A stretch of 19,836 nucleotides of DNA from an uncultured bacterium (GTDB lineage Bacteria; Spirochaetota; Spirochaetia; Sphaerochaetales; Sphaerochaetaceae). Of the stretch, positions 1 to 7,455 are shown one piece after another. The first letter of the stretch is position 1, and each line of letters begins with the position of its first letter. The translations under genes and the position numbers were made by a program. The stretch lies in NCBI GenBank assembly GCA_905215015.1, contig CAJMOS010000053.1, positions 1 to 19,836 on the forward strand. The letters run 5' to 3'. The notes under the pieces were generated by a model. That model searched no databases. It saw nothing but the letters and a program-made list of their open reading frames with translations, and was not told where the DNA came from.

Positions 1-59
1 TCAGCGAGGTGATGCAGAAGACAGGCCTGTCCGAAAACGAAGTCGCATTGCTTCTGTAG
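1..59 (+). CDS. C-terminal end of an unidentified protein (partial)
   Basis: An open frame enters from the left edge and stops at TAG 57-59. The visible residues end SEVMQKTGLSENEVALLL, which reads like one helix-turn-helix-sized element, such as the winged-helix tail of a DprA-like protein. Eighteen residues are too few to assign a family. The gene starts outside the window. Confidence 0.4.
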   Translation, partial: SEVMQKTGLSENEVALLL

Positions 60-106
60 GCTTTCCGGCTAGAGGAGAGAAGCGTGACTCTTGGCGGGAA
101 ACATGT

Positions 107-484
107 TCAATCCAGAAGCTGTCGGGCCATTTGGATGTCTAGCAACACCCGCGTCTTGACTTCATGAAGTGACTGGAGCTGGAGAGTGGGACGGAGGAAT
201 GCGCACAGCTTGACCGTGATCACCATCCCGTACAAATCACCGGAGAAATCCAAGATATGGGTTTCGAACGTGATTTCTTTTCGCGTATCTACCGATGGAC
301 GGTAGCCGATATTGGTCACCCCAACATACCAATGATTGTCCACCAACACTTTCGATGCATAGACTCCCAGTGAGGGCAGACATGCAGGAGGGGCTATATT
401 GGCAGTGGGCATGCCGACGGTGCACCCAAGGCCCTTGCCATGGATCACCACTCCAGCGTAGGTAAGAGGAAGTTGATTCGACAT
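107..484 (-). CDS. Stand-alone riboflavin kinase domain protein (RFK/RibF C-terminal type)
   Basis: This 125-residue protein matches the flavokinase domain that forms the C-terminal half of bacterial RibF, which phosphorylates riboflavin to FMN with ATP. Near the N-terminus a VIHGKGLG stretch leads into GMPTANI, the nucleotide-binding motif (family form LGFPTANI). It is followed by GVYASKV, the GVTNIGYRPSV segment and FETHILDF, whose Glu is at the position of the catalytic glutamate, then DLYG and FLRP. The FAD synthetase (adenylyltransferase) half of RibF is absent. The frame stays open upstream to 712 without any family similarity, so I place the start at ATG 484, with a close GGAG just before it. 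The gene is divergent from the lipoprotein gene at 594. Family assignment is firm; use as the cell's only riboflavin kinase is not shown. Confidence 0.82.
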   Translation of the reverse strand: MSNQLPLTYAGVVIHGKGLGCTVGMPTANIAPPACLPSLGVYASKVLVDNHWYVGVTNIGYRPSVDTRKEITFETHILDFSGDLYGMVITVKLCAFLRPTLQLQSLHEVKTRVLLDIQMARQLLD

Positions 485-593
485 GGCTCCATCATGCCTA
501 AAGAACCACTTCTGTTTCCAGTACCAAGCAAACTGAATTCCCTTCCTTTTTCCAAACATTACATGGTATAACAGCACAAGAGGAGCCGGTCCC

Positions 594-1421
594 ATGGCAA
601 AACGATATCTTTTCATCCCCTTGTTGACAGCCGCCCTGTTGTGCATGGCATGTGACGACCCACCGGTAACGACGTACACGTACCAGGACCTGACAGGTAG
701 CGCCCCAACCACGACAACCAGTTCATTCCTCGGGACATATTCGGTAACGGCGGGCTATGAGGCCTTTTTCGACGGGAAACCTTTCGCCATCTCCTTCTGG
801 GCCACGGACGCGACAAACGCGTCAGGGTCGCTGGTGCGGATCTCGCCGCTCGGCTCCACTGGAACGGTGGAACGGCCGATGTACCGGGGGACGTACTCTG
901 CAAGTTCTACCAGCGCGACACTGAGTTTTACCAAACTTGACATGAACTATTCCTTGACCGCGGAACCTTCTTTCGACACCACCAGCGGGACATTCACGCT
1001 CACCCTTGATGGGACGACAGCCTTCGTCACTGCGGAAAAGATCGACGATTTCCTGATGCAGATGGACGAGGACGATTACTACGGCACCGCGGCATTCCTG
1101 GCGAACGCCAATGAGGATTACGTGGATGGAGCTAGCTGGCAATTCTGTGATACCAGTGGCAACGGTTTCTATTTTCCCAACGGTTCTCAAGTATGCATCC
1201 ACAACGTCACGACAACCAGTGGCGCGACGCTCGAGGGAACGTACGATTATCAGATTGTGTCAAACCGGATATATATATGGACACGAGGTGCGTTGAAATA
1301 CGAAGACGATCCAGTCGCGACTTGCAACTATTTCATCACCATGGCCAGCAACGGAGGGGATAGCAGCACCCACAATCTGTGGGTTGACGGCAAATGCTAC
1401 AGCCAGGTCAACCGCACCTGA
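594..1421 (+). CDS. Putative lipoprotein of unknown function
   Basis: This is a 275-residue protein with a lipoprotein signal: basic MAKR, a hydrophobic stretch, then CMAC, where Cys20 would be lipidated. Cys at -3 and Met at -2 are unusual for the classical lipobox but fit the relaxed spirochaetal form. The mature part is rich in Thr, Ser, Asp, Tyr and Gly and alternates short polar and aromatic stretches, as expected for a secreted beta-rich protein. I recognise no domain or catalytic motif. A good AGGAG (581-585) lies 8 nt before ATG 594. An extended -10 (TGGTATAAC, 564-572) lies just upstream and would give a very short leader. The MATE gene follows 53 nt downstream; only a weak hairpin (CCGT/ACGG, about 1424-1435) with a T-run lies between. 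Confidence 0.75.
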   Translation: MAKRYLFIPLLTAALLCMACDDPPVTTYTYQDLTGSAPTTTTSSFLGTYSVTAGYEAFFDGKPFAISFWATDATNASGSLVRISPLGSTGTVERPMYRGTYSASSTSATLSFTKLDMNYSLTAEPSFDTTSGTFTLTLDGTTAFVTAEKIDDFLMQMDEDDYYGTAAFLANANEDYVDGASWQFCDTSGNGFYFPNGSQVCIHNVTTTSGATLEGTYDYQIVSNRIYIWTRGALKYEDDPVATCNYFITMASNGGDSSTHNLWVDGKCYSQVNRT

Positions 1422-1474
1422 GACCGTTTGTACGGCCTGTGCTTTTTGACGGAAAACGAGTACTATCGTAAGCC

Positions 1475-2818
1475 ATGAGACCTACCCGAGCTTCCATTAC
1501 CCAAGGACCAATTCTTCCTAGCCTGCTTTCCTTTTTCTTCCCCATCCTGTTCGGGGCATGCTTCCAGCAGTTGTACGGGACTGCCGACGCGATTGTCGTC
1601 GGACGGTTTGTCGGATCCGGGGCATTGGCTGCGGTCGGTGGTGGGACGACGACCTATATCAACCTGATTCTCGGCTTTTTCATCGGCCTGACCAGTGGAG
1701 CAGGTGTCATAGTCAGCCAGCTTGTCGGCGCCCGCGAGAAAGAAACGGTTCATGAAGCTATCGAGTCCGGTATCGCGCTGGCCCTTGTCACCGGCGCGAT
1801 CATCACCGTACTTGGGCTGTGGAGCGCACGTGGCGCCATGCGCCTGATCGGCATGCCAAGCGACATTTTCGATATTTCGGTCACCTACCTGCACATCTAT
1901 TTCATCGGCTCAATCCCCACCATGCTGTACAACATGGGATCCTCGATCCTCCGTTCCATGGGAGACAGCCGGCACCCCCTGTACATCCTGGTCATCGCCT
2001 GCGTCGCGAACATGGTCCTTGACGTGCTGTTCGTCGCCGTTTTCAAATGGGGCATCAAGGGTGCCGCTTGGGCAACCGTGGCCTGCATGAGCCTTTCCGC
2101 CATGCTTGTCTTCCGGTATTTGGGAAAGAACTATGAGCCGTCCTTCCGATTTGTATGGAAGGACCTGAACCTGGACAGGAAACTGGCAGGACAAATGCTC
2201 CGAATCGGGCTCCCCACCGGAGTCAGAGGGTCGATGTACGGTATCAGCAACATCATCATCCAAGCGGCGCTCAACACGCTTGGGACCACCGTGCTGGCCG
2301 GATACACGGCCTATTCGAAGATGGACGCGGTCTTCTGGATGATCTGCAACTCCTTCGGCGTGGCGATGACGGTCTTTGCGGGGCAGAACTACGGAGCTCG
2401 GCAGTACGCCCGCATCCGAAAGGCGAACTGGATCAGCTTCGGCATCTGTTCCGCCATCACCGTCGTTCTCTCGGTCTTCACGCTGGCCTTCAACAGGCAA
2501 ATCAGCAACCTGTTCACCAGCGATCCCGCCGTCATCGACGTAGCAAGCCAGATCTACTGGATCATCACCCCCATCTACCTTTCCTACATCACCCTTGAGA
2601 TCATGCCGGGCACGATGGGAGGATGCGGGCAGACGTTCATCCCCACCCTTTTCTCCATCATCGGCATCTGCGTGGTAAGAATCCTATGGGTCGTCTTCTA
2701 CTTCCCCACCAGCCCGTCCATCTTCAGCCTGATGGTGGTCTACCCTGTTTCCTGGGTAGTCACCTCGGTCGCATTCTGGATCTATTATGCATCGGGCAAA
2801 TGGCTGGCAGCGAAATAG
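1475..2818 (+). CDS. MATE family multidrug/Na+ or H+ antiporter
   Basis: This 447-residue, very hydrophobic protein, with about 12 predicted membrane segments, has the MATE fold made of two similar six-helix halves. Characteristic pieces are PILFGACFQQLYGTADAIVVGRFVG near the N-terminus (the family's P-x-x-x-x-x-QxLYxxxDxxxVG pattern), ILRSMGDSRHPLY at the end of the first half and the matching GQNYGARQYARIRKANW in the second half. Such proteins export cationic drugs or metabolites across the inner membrane using a sodium or proton gradient; the substrate cannot be read from sequence. It looks closest to the MepA/DinF-like branch. No convincing Shine-Dalgarno precedes ATG 1475. A TACTAT at 1461-1466 could act as a -10 and give an almost leaderless mRNA. 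It ends 2 nt from the convergent deoD. Confidence 0.92.
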   Translation: MRPTRASITQGPILPSLLSFFFPILFGACFQQLYGTADAIVVGRFVGSGALAAVGGGTTTYINLILGFFIGLTSGAGVIVSQLVGAREKETVHEAIESGIALALVTGAIITVLGLWSARGAMRLIGMPSDIFDISVTYLHIYFIGSIPTMLYNMGSSILRSMGDSRHPLYILVIACVANMVLDVLFVAVFKWGIKGAAWATVACMSLSAMLVFRYLGKNYEPSFRFVWKDLNLDRKLAGQMLRIGLPTGVRGSMYGISNIIIQAALNTLGTTVLAGYTAYSKMDAVFWMICNSFGVAMTVFAGQNYGARQYARIRKANWISFGICSAITVVLSVFTLAFNRQISNLFTSDPAVIDVASQIYWIITPIYLSYITLEIMPGTMGGCGQTFIPTLFSIIGICVVRILWVVFYFPTSPSIFSLMVVYPVSWVVTSVAFWIYYASGKWLAAK

Positions 2819-2820
2819 GA

Positions 2821-3522
2821 TCAAATGATTTCCAGTGCGAGACGGACCATGTCGTCAAACTTGGTCTGACGTTCGATGGCGGGCACCTGGCTGCCGTCAA
2901 CCAGACTGTCGCTGACCGTCATGACCGACAGGGCACGTCGGCCCATTCCGGCTGCCTGGGTATACAACTCACTGCTTTCCATGTCGCACGCAAGCACCCC
3001 GTAGGGCAGCACCTTCGCGATCTTCTTGTCCGTATCCTCGTCGTAGAACTGATCCATGGTGAGCACCTGCCCCACCTGGAAGGACATGCCCAGTTCCCGC
3101 GCCTTGCCCACGGCCGCTTCCAGCAACCGCCAATCCGGAATACAGGAAAAGGAAAGATTTCCAAAACGGTTTCGGTTGACCGCGCTGTCGTGGGTGGAAC
3201 CCGAGGCGATGAGCAGGTCGCGCAGCTTGAGTTGCGGCGCGAAGGTACCGCAGGTACCGACACGGATCAGCTCCTGCACGCCATACTCCGCCATCAGTTC
3301 ATGGATATAGATGCCGATGGAAGGAATCCCCATCCCGGTACCTTGCACACTGACCCGCTTGCCGTTATAGGTTCCAGTAAATCCATACATGCCACGGACT
3401 TCCGTGTAGCAGGAAGCTCCATCCAGAAACCGCTCGGCGATGTATTTCGCCCTCAGCGGGTCGCCAGGCAAAAGCACCTTGTCGGCAACTTCCCCCGCTT
3501 GCGCTCCAATATGCAGACTCAT
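2821..3522 (-). CDS. deoD: Purine nucleoside phosphorylase, DeoD type
   Basis: This 233-residue protein has the usual length of the hexameric DeoD family, which splits purine (deoxy)nucleosides with phosphate to free base and (deoxy)ribose-1-phosphate for purine salvage. Visible family motifs are LLPGDPLRAKYIAE (phosphate-binding region), VRGMYGFTGTYNG, GTGMGIPS, RVGTCG, the ribose-binding DMES and the VSD segment with the base-contacting Asp. The C-terminus has ERQTKFDDM, as in enterobacterial DeoD. The frame extends to 3543, but ATG 3522 is chosen because AAAGGAG precedes it at good distance and MSLHIGA aligns with the family N-terminus. It is convergent with the MATE gene (2 nt between stops) and divergent from the B12 riboswitch leader; no terminator is seen after it. 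Confidence 0.95.
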   Translation of the reverse strand: MSLHIGAQAGEVADKVLLPGDPLRAKYIAERFLDGASCYTEVRGMYGFTGTYNGKRVSVQGTGMGIPSIGIYIHELMAEYGVQELIRVGTCGTFAPQLKLRDLLIASGSTHDSAVNRNRFGNLSFSCIPDWRLLEAAVGKARELGMSFQVGQVLTMDQFYDEDTDKKIAKVLPYGVLACDMESSELYTQAAGMGRRALSVMTVSDSLVDGSQVPAIERQTKFDDMVRLALEII

Positions 3523-3535
3523 ACGGCTCCTTTCG

Positions 3536-3564
3536 TTGACCAAACGCCATCGCTATTCTATCAT
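3536..3564 (+). promoter_or_regulatory. Sigma70-type promoter of the B12 uptake operon
   Basis: TTGACC (3536-3541), a 17-nt spacer and TATCAT (3559-3564) form a near-consensus promoter. Transcription would start around 3571, just before the riboswitch aptamer, which supports the call. The -35 box sits 14 nt from the deoD start on the other strand. Confidence 0.7.
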
Positions 3565-3573
3565 GACTTCCGC

Positions 3574-3712
3574 TGGAGCTGGAATAACGGAACGGGGTGT
3601 GATTCCCCGGCGGTCCCGCCACTGTAATCGATACGAACAGGAAAAGCCATTGCACGTCATGCGAGAAGGTTTCCCCAGTAGGTTGCAATCGTAAGCCAGG
3701 AGACGATTCCAT
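3574..3712 (+). promoter_or_regulatory. Cobalamin (B12) riboswitch aptamer
   Basis: The leader carries the hallmark conserved core of the cobalamin riboswitch: GGAACGGGGTGTGATTCCCC (3589-3608), then CGGTCCCGCCACTGTAA (3611-3627), and about 65 nt later the B12 box AGCCAGGAGAC (3694-3704) flanked by the complementary pair AATCGT/ACGATT. Riboswitches of this class bind adenosyl- or hydroxocobalamin and turn the downstream gene off when vitamin is plentiful. The next gene encodes a BtuB-like receptor, which is the expected target. The outer boundaries are approximate. Confidence 0.93.
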
Positions 3713-3721
3713 GCTTGTTAC

Positions 3722-3775
3722 ATTCTTCGTGGAGAAAGAGCGCAGCATCCCACTGTTCCCGTCGTCACGAAGAAT
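3722..3775 (+). promoter_or_regulatory. Probable expression-platform stem of the B12 riboswitch
   Basis: ATTCTTCGTG (3722-3731) is a perfect 10-bp complement of CACGAAGAAT (3766-3775). The pair closes a 34-nt loop between the aptamer and the ribosome-binding site of btuB (AGAGGAGG, 3788-3795). There is no T-run after it, so it is not a standard intrinsic terminator. A role in translational control is inferred from position only. Confidence 0.45.
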
Positions 3776-3801
3776 CCAGCGCAACTTAGAGGAGGCCTTC
3801 C

Positions 3802-5703
3802 ATGAAGAAGCGCGGTTTCTTTTTCGTGGCTCTGGGACTCACTGCCGCCACCGTGGCGTATGCAGCTGACCAGAACTACACGGATCTCGGCACAGCCCAA
3901 ACTCTTGAGGTGACCGAGAACAAGCTCAGTGACGCACAGGTGAATACCGGAAGCTACGTGACTGTCATCACGAGAGAACAAATTGGGAACTACCATGCCG
4001 AGACGCTCGACAAGTTGCTGCAGAAAGCGGCGGGCATCACCAATTACGCCGCAGGCTCCATTGGTTCACTCAGCACCCCACGTGTCATGGGGGCGACCGC
4101 CCAGGACACCTTGATCTACATCGACGGCATGCAGGTCAATCCGGTCTACAGCACGTTCGACCTTACCACAGTGCCCACCGCAATCATCGACCACATCGAA
4201 ATCATCAAGGCTGGCAGCGGCAACATGAACGCAGTCGCCGCTGGTGGTATCATCAACATCGTCACCAAGAAAGCGGATGGCAATGCAACGAAGAAGTTCA
4301 CCCTCACCGCAGAGAATGGTTCTTACCTGCCCCGCAAGTACACGGACAGCGACGGGGACAAGGAACATAACTGGAAAGGATTGGTAGACACGCAGAAACT
4401 TGACCTGACCTATGCCGATGCGTTCGGCAAGATCAACCTGCTAGTCAATGCCGGCGGGGTGCTCGCCAAGAACCACTACACCTATGATGCGGGCGGCAAC
4501 ACCTACCTGCAGACCGACAACAAGTTCAATGACGCCCATGTGAACGCAAATGTCAGCGGCACGGTCGGGGAAGTCACTTTCCGTTCGAACAACATGTTCT
4601 CCTACCAAGACTACGATTCTCCGGCTATTGGCTACTATTCCGCATCGACACAGAAAACCCTGACGCTGACCACCTCAAACTCCGCCGTCTGGAGGGGGTT
4701 CACCTTCTACGCGGATGAGCGCTACAGCAGTATCGAGTATGAGCCAGATTCCCCTTATGGGTATGACAAGCATCACATGAACAAGCTGCACTTCGGTACC
4801 GACTACACCTTCACCTTCTCGGAAGACATCTCCCTGAAAGTGGCTGGCGACTTCACCTATGACAAGATGATCGATCATGAGACAGATGAGGACTACGACA
4901 GGGTCGTGCCAAAGTTCTCGGCATCAAGTTCCATCTATCTTGCAGGCGGTACTATCGGACTTTACCCAATGGCGAGCGTTTCCCTCTACTCCGACATGGA
5001 CGGCATGAAGAAGTTCTCGACCAGCGACTCCTTTGGCATGGTCTGGCAAGCCCTCGAGGAGCTGGAAGTAACCGCCAACCTCGGCTATGCCGAAACGGTC
5101 CCACGATTCGACCAGTTGCACGGCAGTTACGGCAACGAGAACCTGAAAACCGAAAAGGCAACCAGTTTCACCGTAGGAGCGAACTATACCTATGACAAGC
5201 TTCTGGTCTCCAAAACCACCGCTTTTGCAAAGTACTTCAATGACTTGATCAATTACGATACCTCATGGATACCGCAGAACATCGACGATAGCGCCTTCTT
5301 TGGTTTGGAGGAATATATCGGAGTCACGCCACTCGCTACCGACAGGCAGGCTCTGACCGTCTGGGGAAGCTACCTGCTCAACAAGAGCTATGACCTGTCG
5401 GGAGACTACGATATCGGAGACGACCAACCAATCCGGGGTAACCATACCCACCTTGTGAAACTAGGAGCGGACTACCGCTGGGAGATGCTGACAGTCACCT
5501 TTGATGTCGCATGGAACAGCGAGCCCGAGGATACAGACACCGACAGCTACTGGCTCGCCAACGCAGCCGTCACCGCCCAGGTTACACAGGACCTCAGCAT
5601 CTATGGCGCCATCGACAACCTGTTTGACACTGACTATACCAGTCAGGCAGGAACAGCGATGCCCGGCATGAAGATCCGCCTTGGCGGGACCTGGAAGTTC
5701 TGA
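3802..5703 (+). CDS. btuB: TonB-dependent outer-membrane receptor, BtuB-like (cobalamin uptake)
   Basis: This 633-residue protein starts with a signal peptide (MKKR, hydrophobic core, AYA before ADQN). Next comes a TonB-box-like TLEVTENK, comparable with the DTLVVTA region of BtuB. A plug domain follows (about residues 40-155: VTVITREQI, ETLDKLLQKAAGI, DTLIYIDGMQVNP, IEIIKAGSGNMNAVAAGGIINIVTK). The rest is a beta-barrel with many alternating aromatic strands, including LEVTANLGYAETVPRFDQLHG and YGAIDNLFDTDYTSQAG, and a C-terminal Phe (TWKF) as required for barrel insertion. Length is close to E. coli BtuB (about 614 residues). A strong AGAGGAGG lies 6 nt before the ATG. The upstream cobalamin riboswitch supports corrinoid as substrate. 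No periplasmic or inner-membrane B12 transporter genes are in the window. Confidence 0.93.
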   Translation: MKKRGFFFVALGLTAATVAYAADQNYTDLGTAQTLEVTENKLSDAQVNTGSYVTVITREQIGNYHAETLDKLLQKAAGITNYAAGSIGSLSTPRVMGATAQDTLIYIDGMQVNPVYSTFDLTTVPTAIIDHIEIIKAGSGNMNAVAAGGIINIVTKKADGNATKKFTLTAENGSYLPRKYTDSDGDKEHNWKGLVDTQKLDLTYADAFGKINLLVNAGGVLAKNHYTYDAGGNTYLQTDNKFNDAHVNANVSGTVGEVTFRSNNMFSYQDYDSPAIGYYSASTQKTLTLTTSNSAVWRGFTFYADERYSSIEYEPDSPYGYDKHHMNKLHFGTDYTFTFSEDISLKVAGDFTYDKMIDHETDEDYDRVVPKFSASSSIYLAGGTIGLYPMASVSLYSDMDGMKKFSTSDSFGMVWQALEELEVTANLGYAETVPRFDQLHGSYGNENLKTEKATSFTVGANYTYDKLLVSKTTAFAKYFNDLINYDTSWIPQNIDDSAFFGLEEYIGVTPLATDRQALTVWGSYLLNKSYDLSGDYDIGDDQPIRGNHTHLVKLGADYRWEMLTVTFDVAWNSEPEDTDTDSYWLANAAVTAQVTQDLSIYGAIDNLFDTDYTSQAGTAMPGMKIRLGGTWKF

Positions 5704-6119
5704 TGGACAACGTGATGGCACTGATGCAGGCAGGGGGGGCGGTCATGTGGCCGCTCTTCGCCCTGCTGGTCTTGGTCCTTGTGCTTGTTGTCGAGCGCAT
5801 CATCACCTTCGCTCTCGCCACCAGGCGCGGGGAGAAGCTCGGTGAGGCGAAAGCCTACCACGTCCTCTCCCTGCTCGACCTGGTCGCCTCCATCGCTCCT
5901 GTCCTGGGGTTTCTCGGGACGGTCACCGGCATGATCAGCGCCTTCCGCGCGATCAGCCAGGCGGAGACGGTCAGGCTGCAGGTGGTCGCCAGCGGCTTGT
6001 ATGAGGCGCTCTACACCACGGCCTTCGGCCTGATCATCAGTGTCGTCGCTGCGGTCTCCAGCCACGTGCTCGGCCTTTGGGCGGACAGCCTATGCAAAGA
6101 CGAAAGCGCAGAGAGCTAG
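5703..6119 (+). CDS. exbB: ExbB/TolQ/MotA-family proton channel subunit, minimal form
   Basis: The ATG at 5703 overlaps the btuB stop by one base (TGATG), so translation is probably coupled. The product has 138 residues, against roughly 220-245 for ordinary ExbB. It keeps the N-terminal membrane helix (GGAVMWPLFALLVLVLVLVVER) and the two conserved C-terminal helices: APVLGFLGTVTGMISAF, the family signature P-x-LGLLGTVxGMIxxF, and SGLYEALYTTAFGLIISVVAA, the signature A-L-x-T-T-x-x-G-L. The long cytoplasmic region between helices 1 and 2 is cut to about 25 residues. The protein should form the inner-membrane pentamer that passes protons and drives TonB. Its small size looks genuine because both core motifs are intact and the next gene overlaps. 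Confidence 0.9.
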   Translation: MDNVMALMQAGGAVMWPLFALLVLVLVLVVERIITFALATRRGEKLGEAKAYHVLSLLDLVASIAPVLGFLGTVTGMISAFRAISQAETVRLQVVASGLYEALYTTAFGLIISVVAAVSSHVLGLWADSLCKDESAES

Positions 6120-6445
6120 CGCAGTCCAGCGACATCGCCTTCCTGCTGATCATCTTCTTCCTGCTGCTCGCCGGGCTGGATGTGTCGAAGGCAATCTCCT
6201 ACCGGCAGGTGCAGCCAGCCGGAGGAACTGCCGACGCAAGCCCGGTTTCCCTGACGCTGGAGGATGGCGACATCCTCCGTTACCGGGACCAGACCATTTC
6301 CCTTTCCCAGTGCGAGGAACTGCTGGGCCAAGCCAGCCAGCTTACCTTGACGGTAGACGACCGCGCCACCTGGCAGGGAGTCGTCGATATCCTCTCGATT
6401 GCCGAGGAAACCAAAACAAAGGTGGTGCTCCATGCGACGACATAA
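6092..6445 (+). CDS. exbD: ExbD/TolR family protein, first copy
   Basis: This 117-residue protein has a basic N-terminus (MQRRKRR) and one membrane helix preceded by SSDIAFLLIIFFLLLAGLD. The Asp is the proton-carrying residue conserved in ExbD and TolR. A periplasmic domain of the usual size follows (SLTLEDGDILRYRDQ, LTLTVDDRATWQGVVDIL, TKVVLHA). The start is ATG 6092, 28 nt inside exbB; a TTG at 6077 in the same frame lacks a ribosome site and adds only five residues. Together with ExbB it forms the proton-driven motor for TonB. Confidence 0.88.
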   Translation: MQRRKRRELAQSSDIAFLLIIFFLLLAGLDVSKAISYRQVQPAGGTADASPVSLTLEDGDILRYRDQTISLSQCEELLGQASQLTLTVDDRATWQGVVDILSIAEETKTKVVLHATT

Positions 6446-6794
6446 GCACACCATTCCCTCCAGCTCGATGAGCGACATCGCCTTCCTGCTGTTGCTCTTC
6501 TTCCTGATCCTCGCCATCACCAGCCGTACCACCCCGGTCGCGGTCACCGCGCCAGACGCGCCAACCTGGGAGGAATTACAACAGGAATACCCGACCATCT
6601 ATGTCTCCAAAGAGGGAACCCTCTATCTGGGGGAAGCGCCGCTCGACCTGGCCACCACCACCCTTCCCGAGGAAATCTGTCTGCTTGCCGACAAGGAGAC
6701 GCCGTTCGCTCTCATACAACCCGTCCTTGAGCTCCTGAAAGCACAGCACGTGACCACCATCCACTGTCTGGTCCAAGGGGAAAACCATGCGTGA
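6432..6794 (+). CDS. exbD: ExbD/TolR family protein, second copy
   Basis: This 120-residue protein starts at ATG 6432, with AGGTGG (6420-6425) before it and a 14-nt overlap with the first exbD. The layout is the same: a basic start (MRRHKH), the SMSDIAFLLLLFFLILAIT helix with the conserved Asp, and a periplasmic domain with TIYVSKEGTLYLGE and DKETPFALIQPVLELL. Sequence identity with the first copy is confined to the helix, so the two are diverged paralogues rather than a recent duplication. Two ExbD proteins beside one ExbB are seen in several TonB systems and may form a mixed dimer in the channel. Confidence 0.88.
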   Translation: MRRHKHTIPSSSMSDIAFLLLLFFLILAITSRTTPVAVTAPDAPTWEELQQEYPTIYVSKEGTLYLGEAPLDLATTTLPEEICLLADKETPFALIQPVLELLKAQHVTTIHCLVQGENHA

Positions 6795-7455
6795 CCATTG
6801 GAGATGCTGGGTCATTCCCCTGACCGTCGTCCTTTCCATCCTGCTGCTCTGGCTCCCCTTGGGGGGCTACGACAAGAAAGCCCTTTTTGTCCATGCCGAT
6901 ATGGCGACCCTGAGCTTCAGCACCGTCCAAGTTCCTGATGCTTCGGCCACGGTTCCCGACGATGAAGACACCTGGAAGCCGATCGAGGTCACCGAACCTG
7001 AAATCAACCCGGTCATCGACGAACCAGCGGCACCGGCGGAACCGGTCGCGGCAGATCCTCCCCCAGTTGCCGCGCCCACCACCACCCAACCCGCGCCCCC
7101 GCCTGCGAAGCCTTCCCCGGCCCCGACCGGGCCATCGACCCCCTCGTCGGGGAACACGCTGACAGCCGGCTATGCGGAAGTCGACGGGGACACGATCGCC
7201 CCGAGGTATACCAACTTCAAGCTGCAATACCCTGCCATGGCGCGCAGGCGCAACATCGAGGGAACGGTGTTGGTGGAAGTCTATGTATCGGATACCGGGA
7301 ACATCGACAAAGTGGAATTGCTTGAAGATCCTGGACATGGATTTGGAGAGGCCGTGCGTGAAGCCTTCAGACATGCAAAGGCGAGTCCCGCCATGCGTGG
7401 CAACAAGACGATTGCCGTCGTTCAACGGATTCCCATCAAGTTTTCCCTACGCTAA
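6787..7455 (+). CDS. tonB: TonB energy-transducing protein
   Basis: This 222-residue protein overlaps the second exbD by 8 nt, with AAGGGG (6775-6780) upstream. It has one N-terminal membrane anchor (about residues 8-26), an acidic and then Pro/Ala-rich periplasmic spacer (about 45-125), and a TonB C-terminal domain (about 140-222) with LQYPAMARRRNIEGTVLVEV, the family's YPxxA+xxxxEGxVxVxF pattern, followed by GNIDKVELLEDPGHGFGEAVREA. The domain contacts the TonB box of the receptor and transmits the ExbBD motor force. It closes the riboswitch-controlled operon. Its end overlaps the convergent minus-strand gene by 9 nt, and no terminator is visible there. Confidence 0.93.
   Translation: MRDHWRCWVIPLTVVLSILLLWLPLGGYDKKALFVHADMATLSFSTVQVPDASATVPDDEDTWKPIEVTEPEINPVIDEPAAPAEPVAADPPPVAAPTTTQPAPPPAKPSPAPTGPSTPSSGNTLTAGYAEVDGDTIAPRYTNFKLQYPAMARRRNIEGTVLVEVYVSDTGNIDKVELLEDPGHGFGEAVREAFRHAKASPAMRGNKTIAVVQRIPIKFSLR

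Noticed and set aside
84..169. GTG with a good AGGAG upstream, opening a short plus-strand frame
   Set aside because: The frame stops after 28 codons, overlaps the riboflavin kinase end and resembles nothing. It could be a truncated gene start, but there is no support.
1422..1447. Possible terminator after the lipoprotein gene
   Set aside because: The stem is only 4 bp (CCGT/ACGG) and the T-run is separated from it by about 8 nt, so it is too weak to call.
1446..1474. TTGACG with 17-nt spacing to TAAGCC before the MATE gene
   Set aside because: The -10 match is poor and the start would fall inside the gene.
2623..3627. 334-codon plus-strand frame overlapping the MATE end and running antisense to deoD
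   Set aside because: It is a shadow of two clear genes in other frames, and its sequence is low-complexity His/Pro/Arg-rich.
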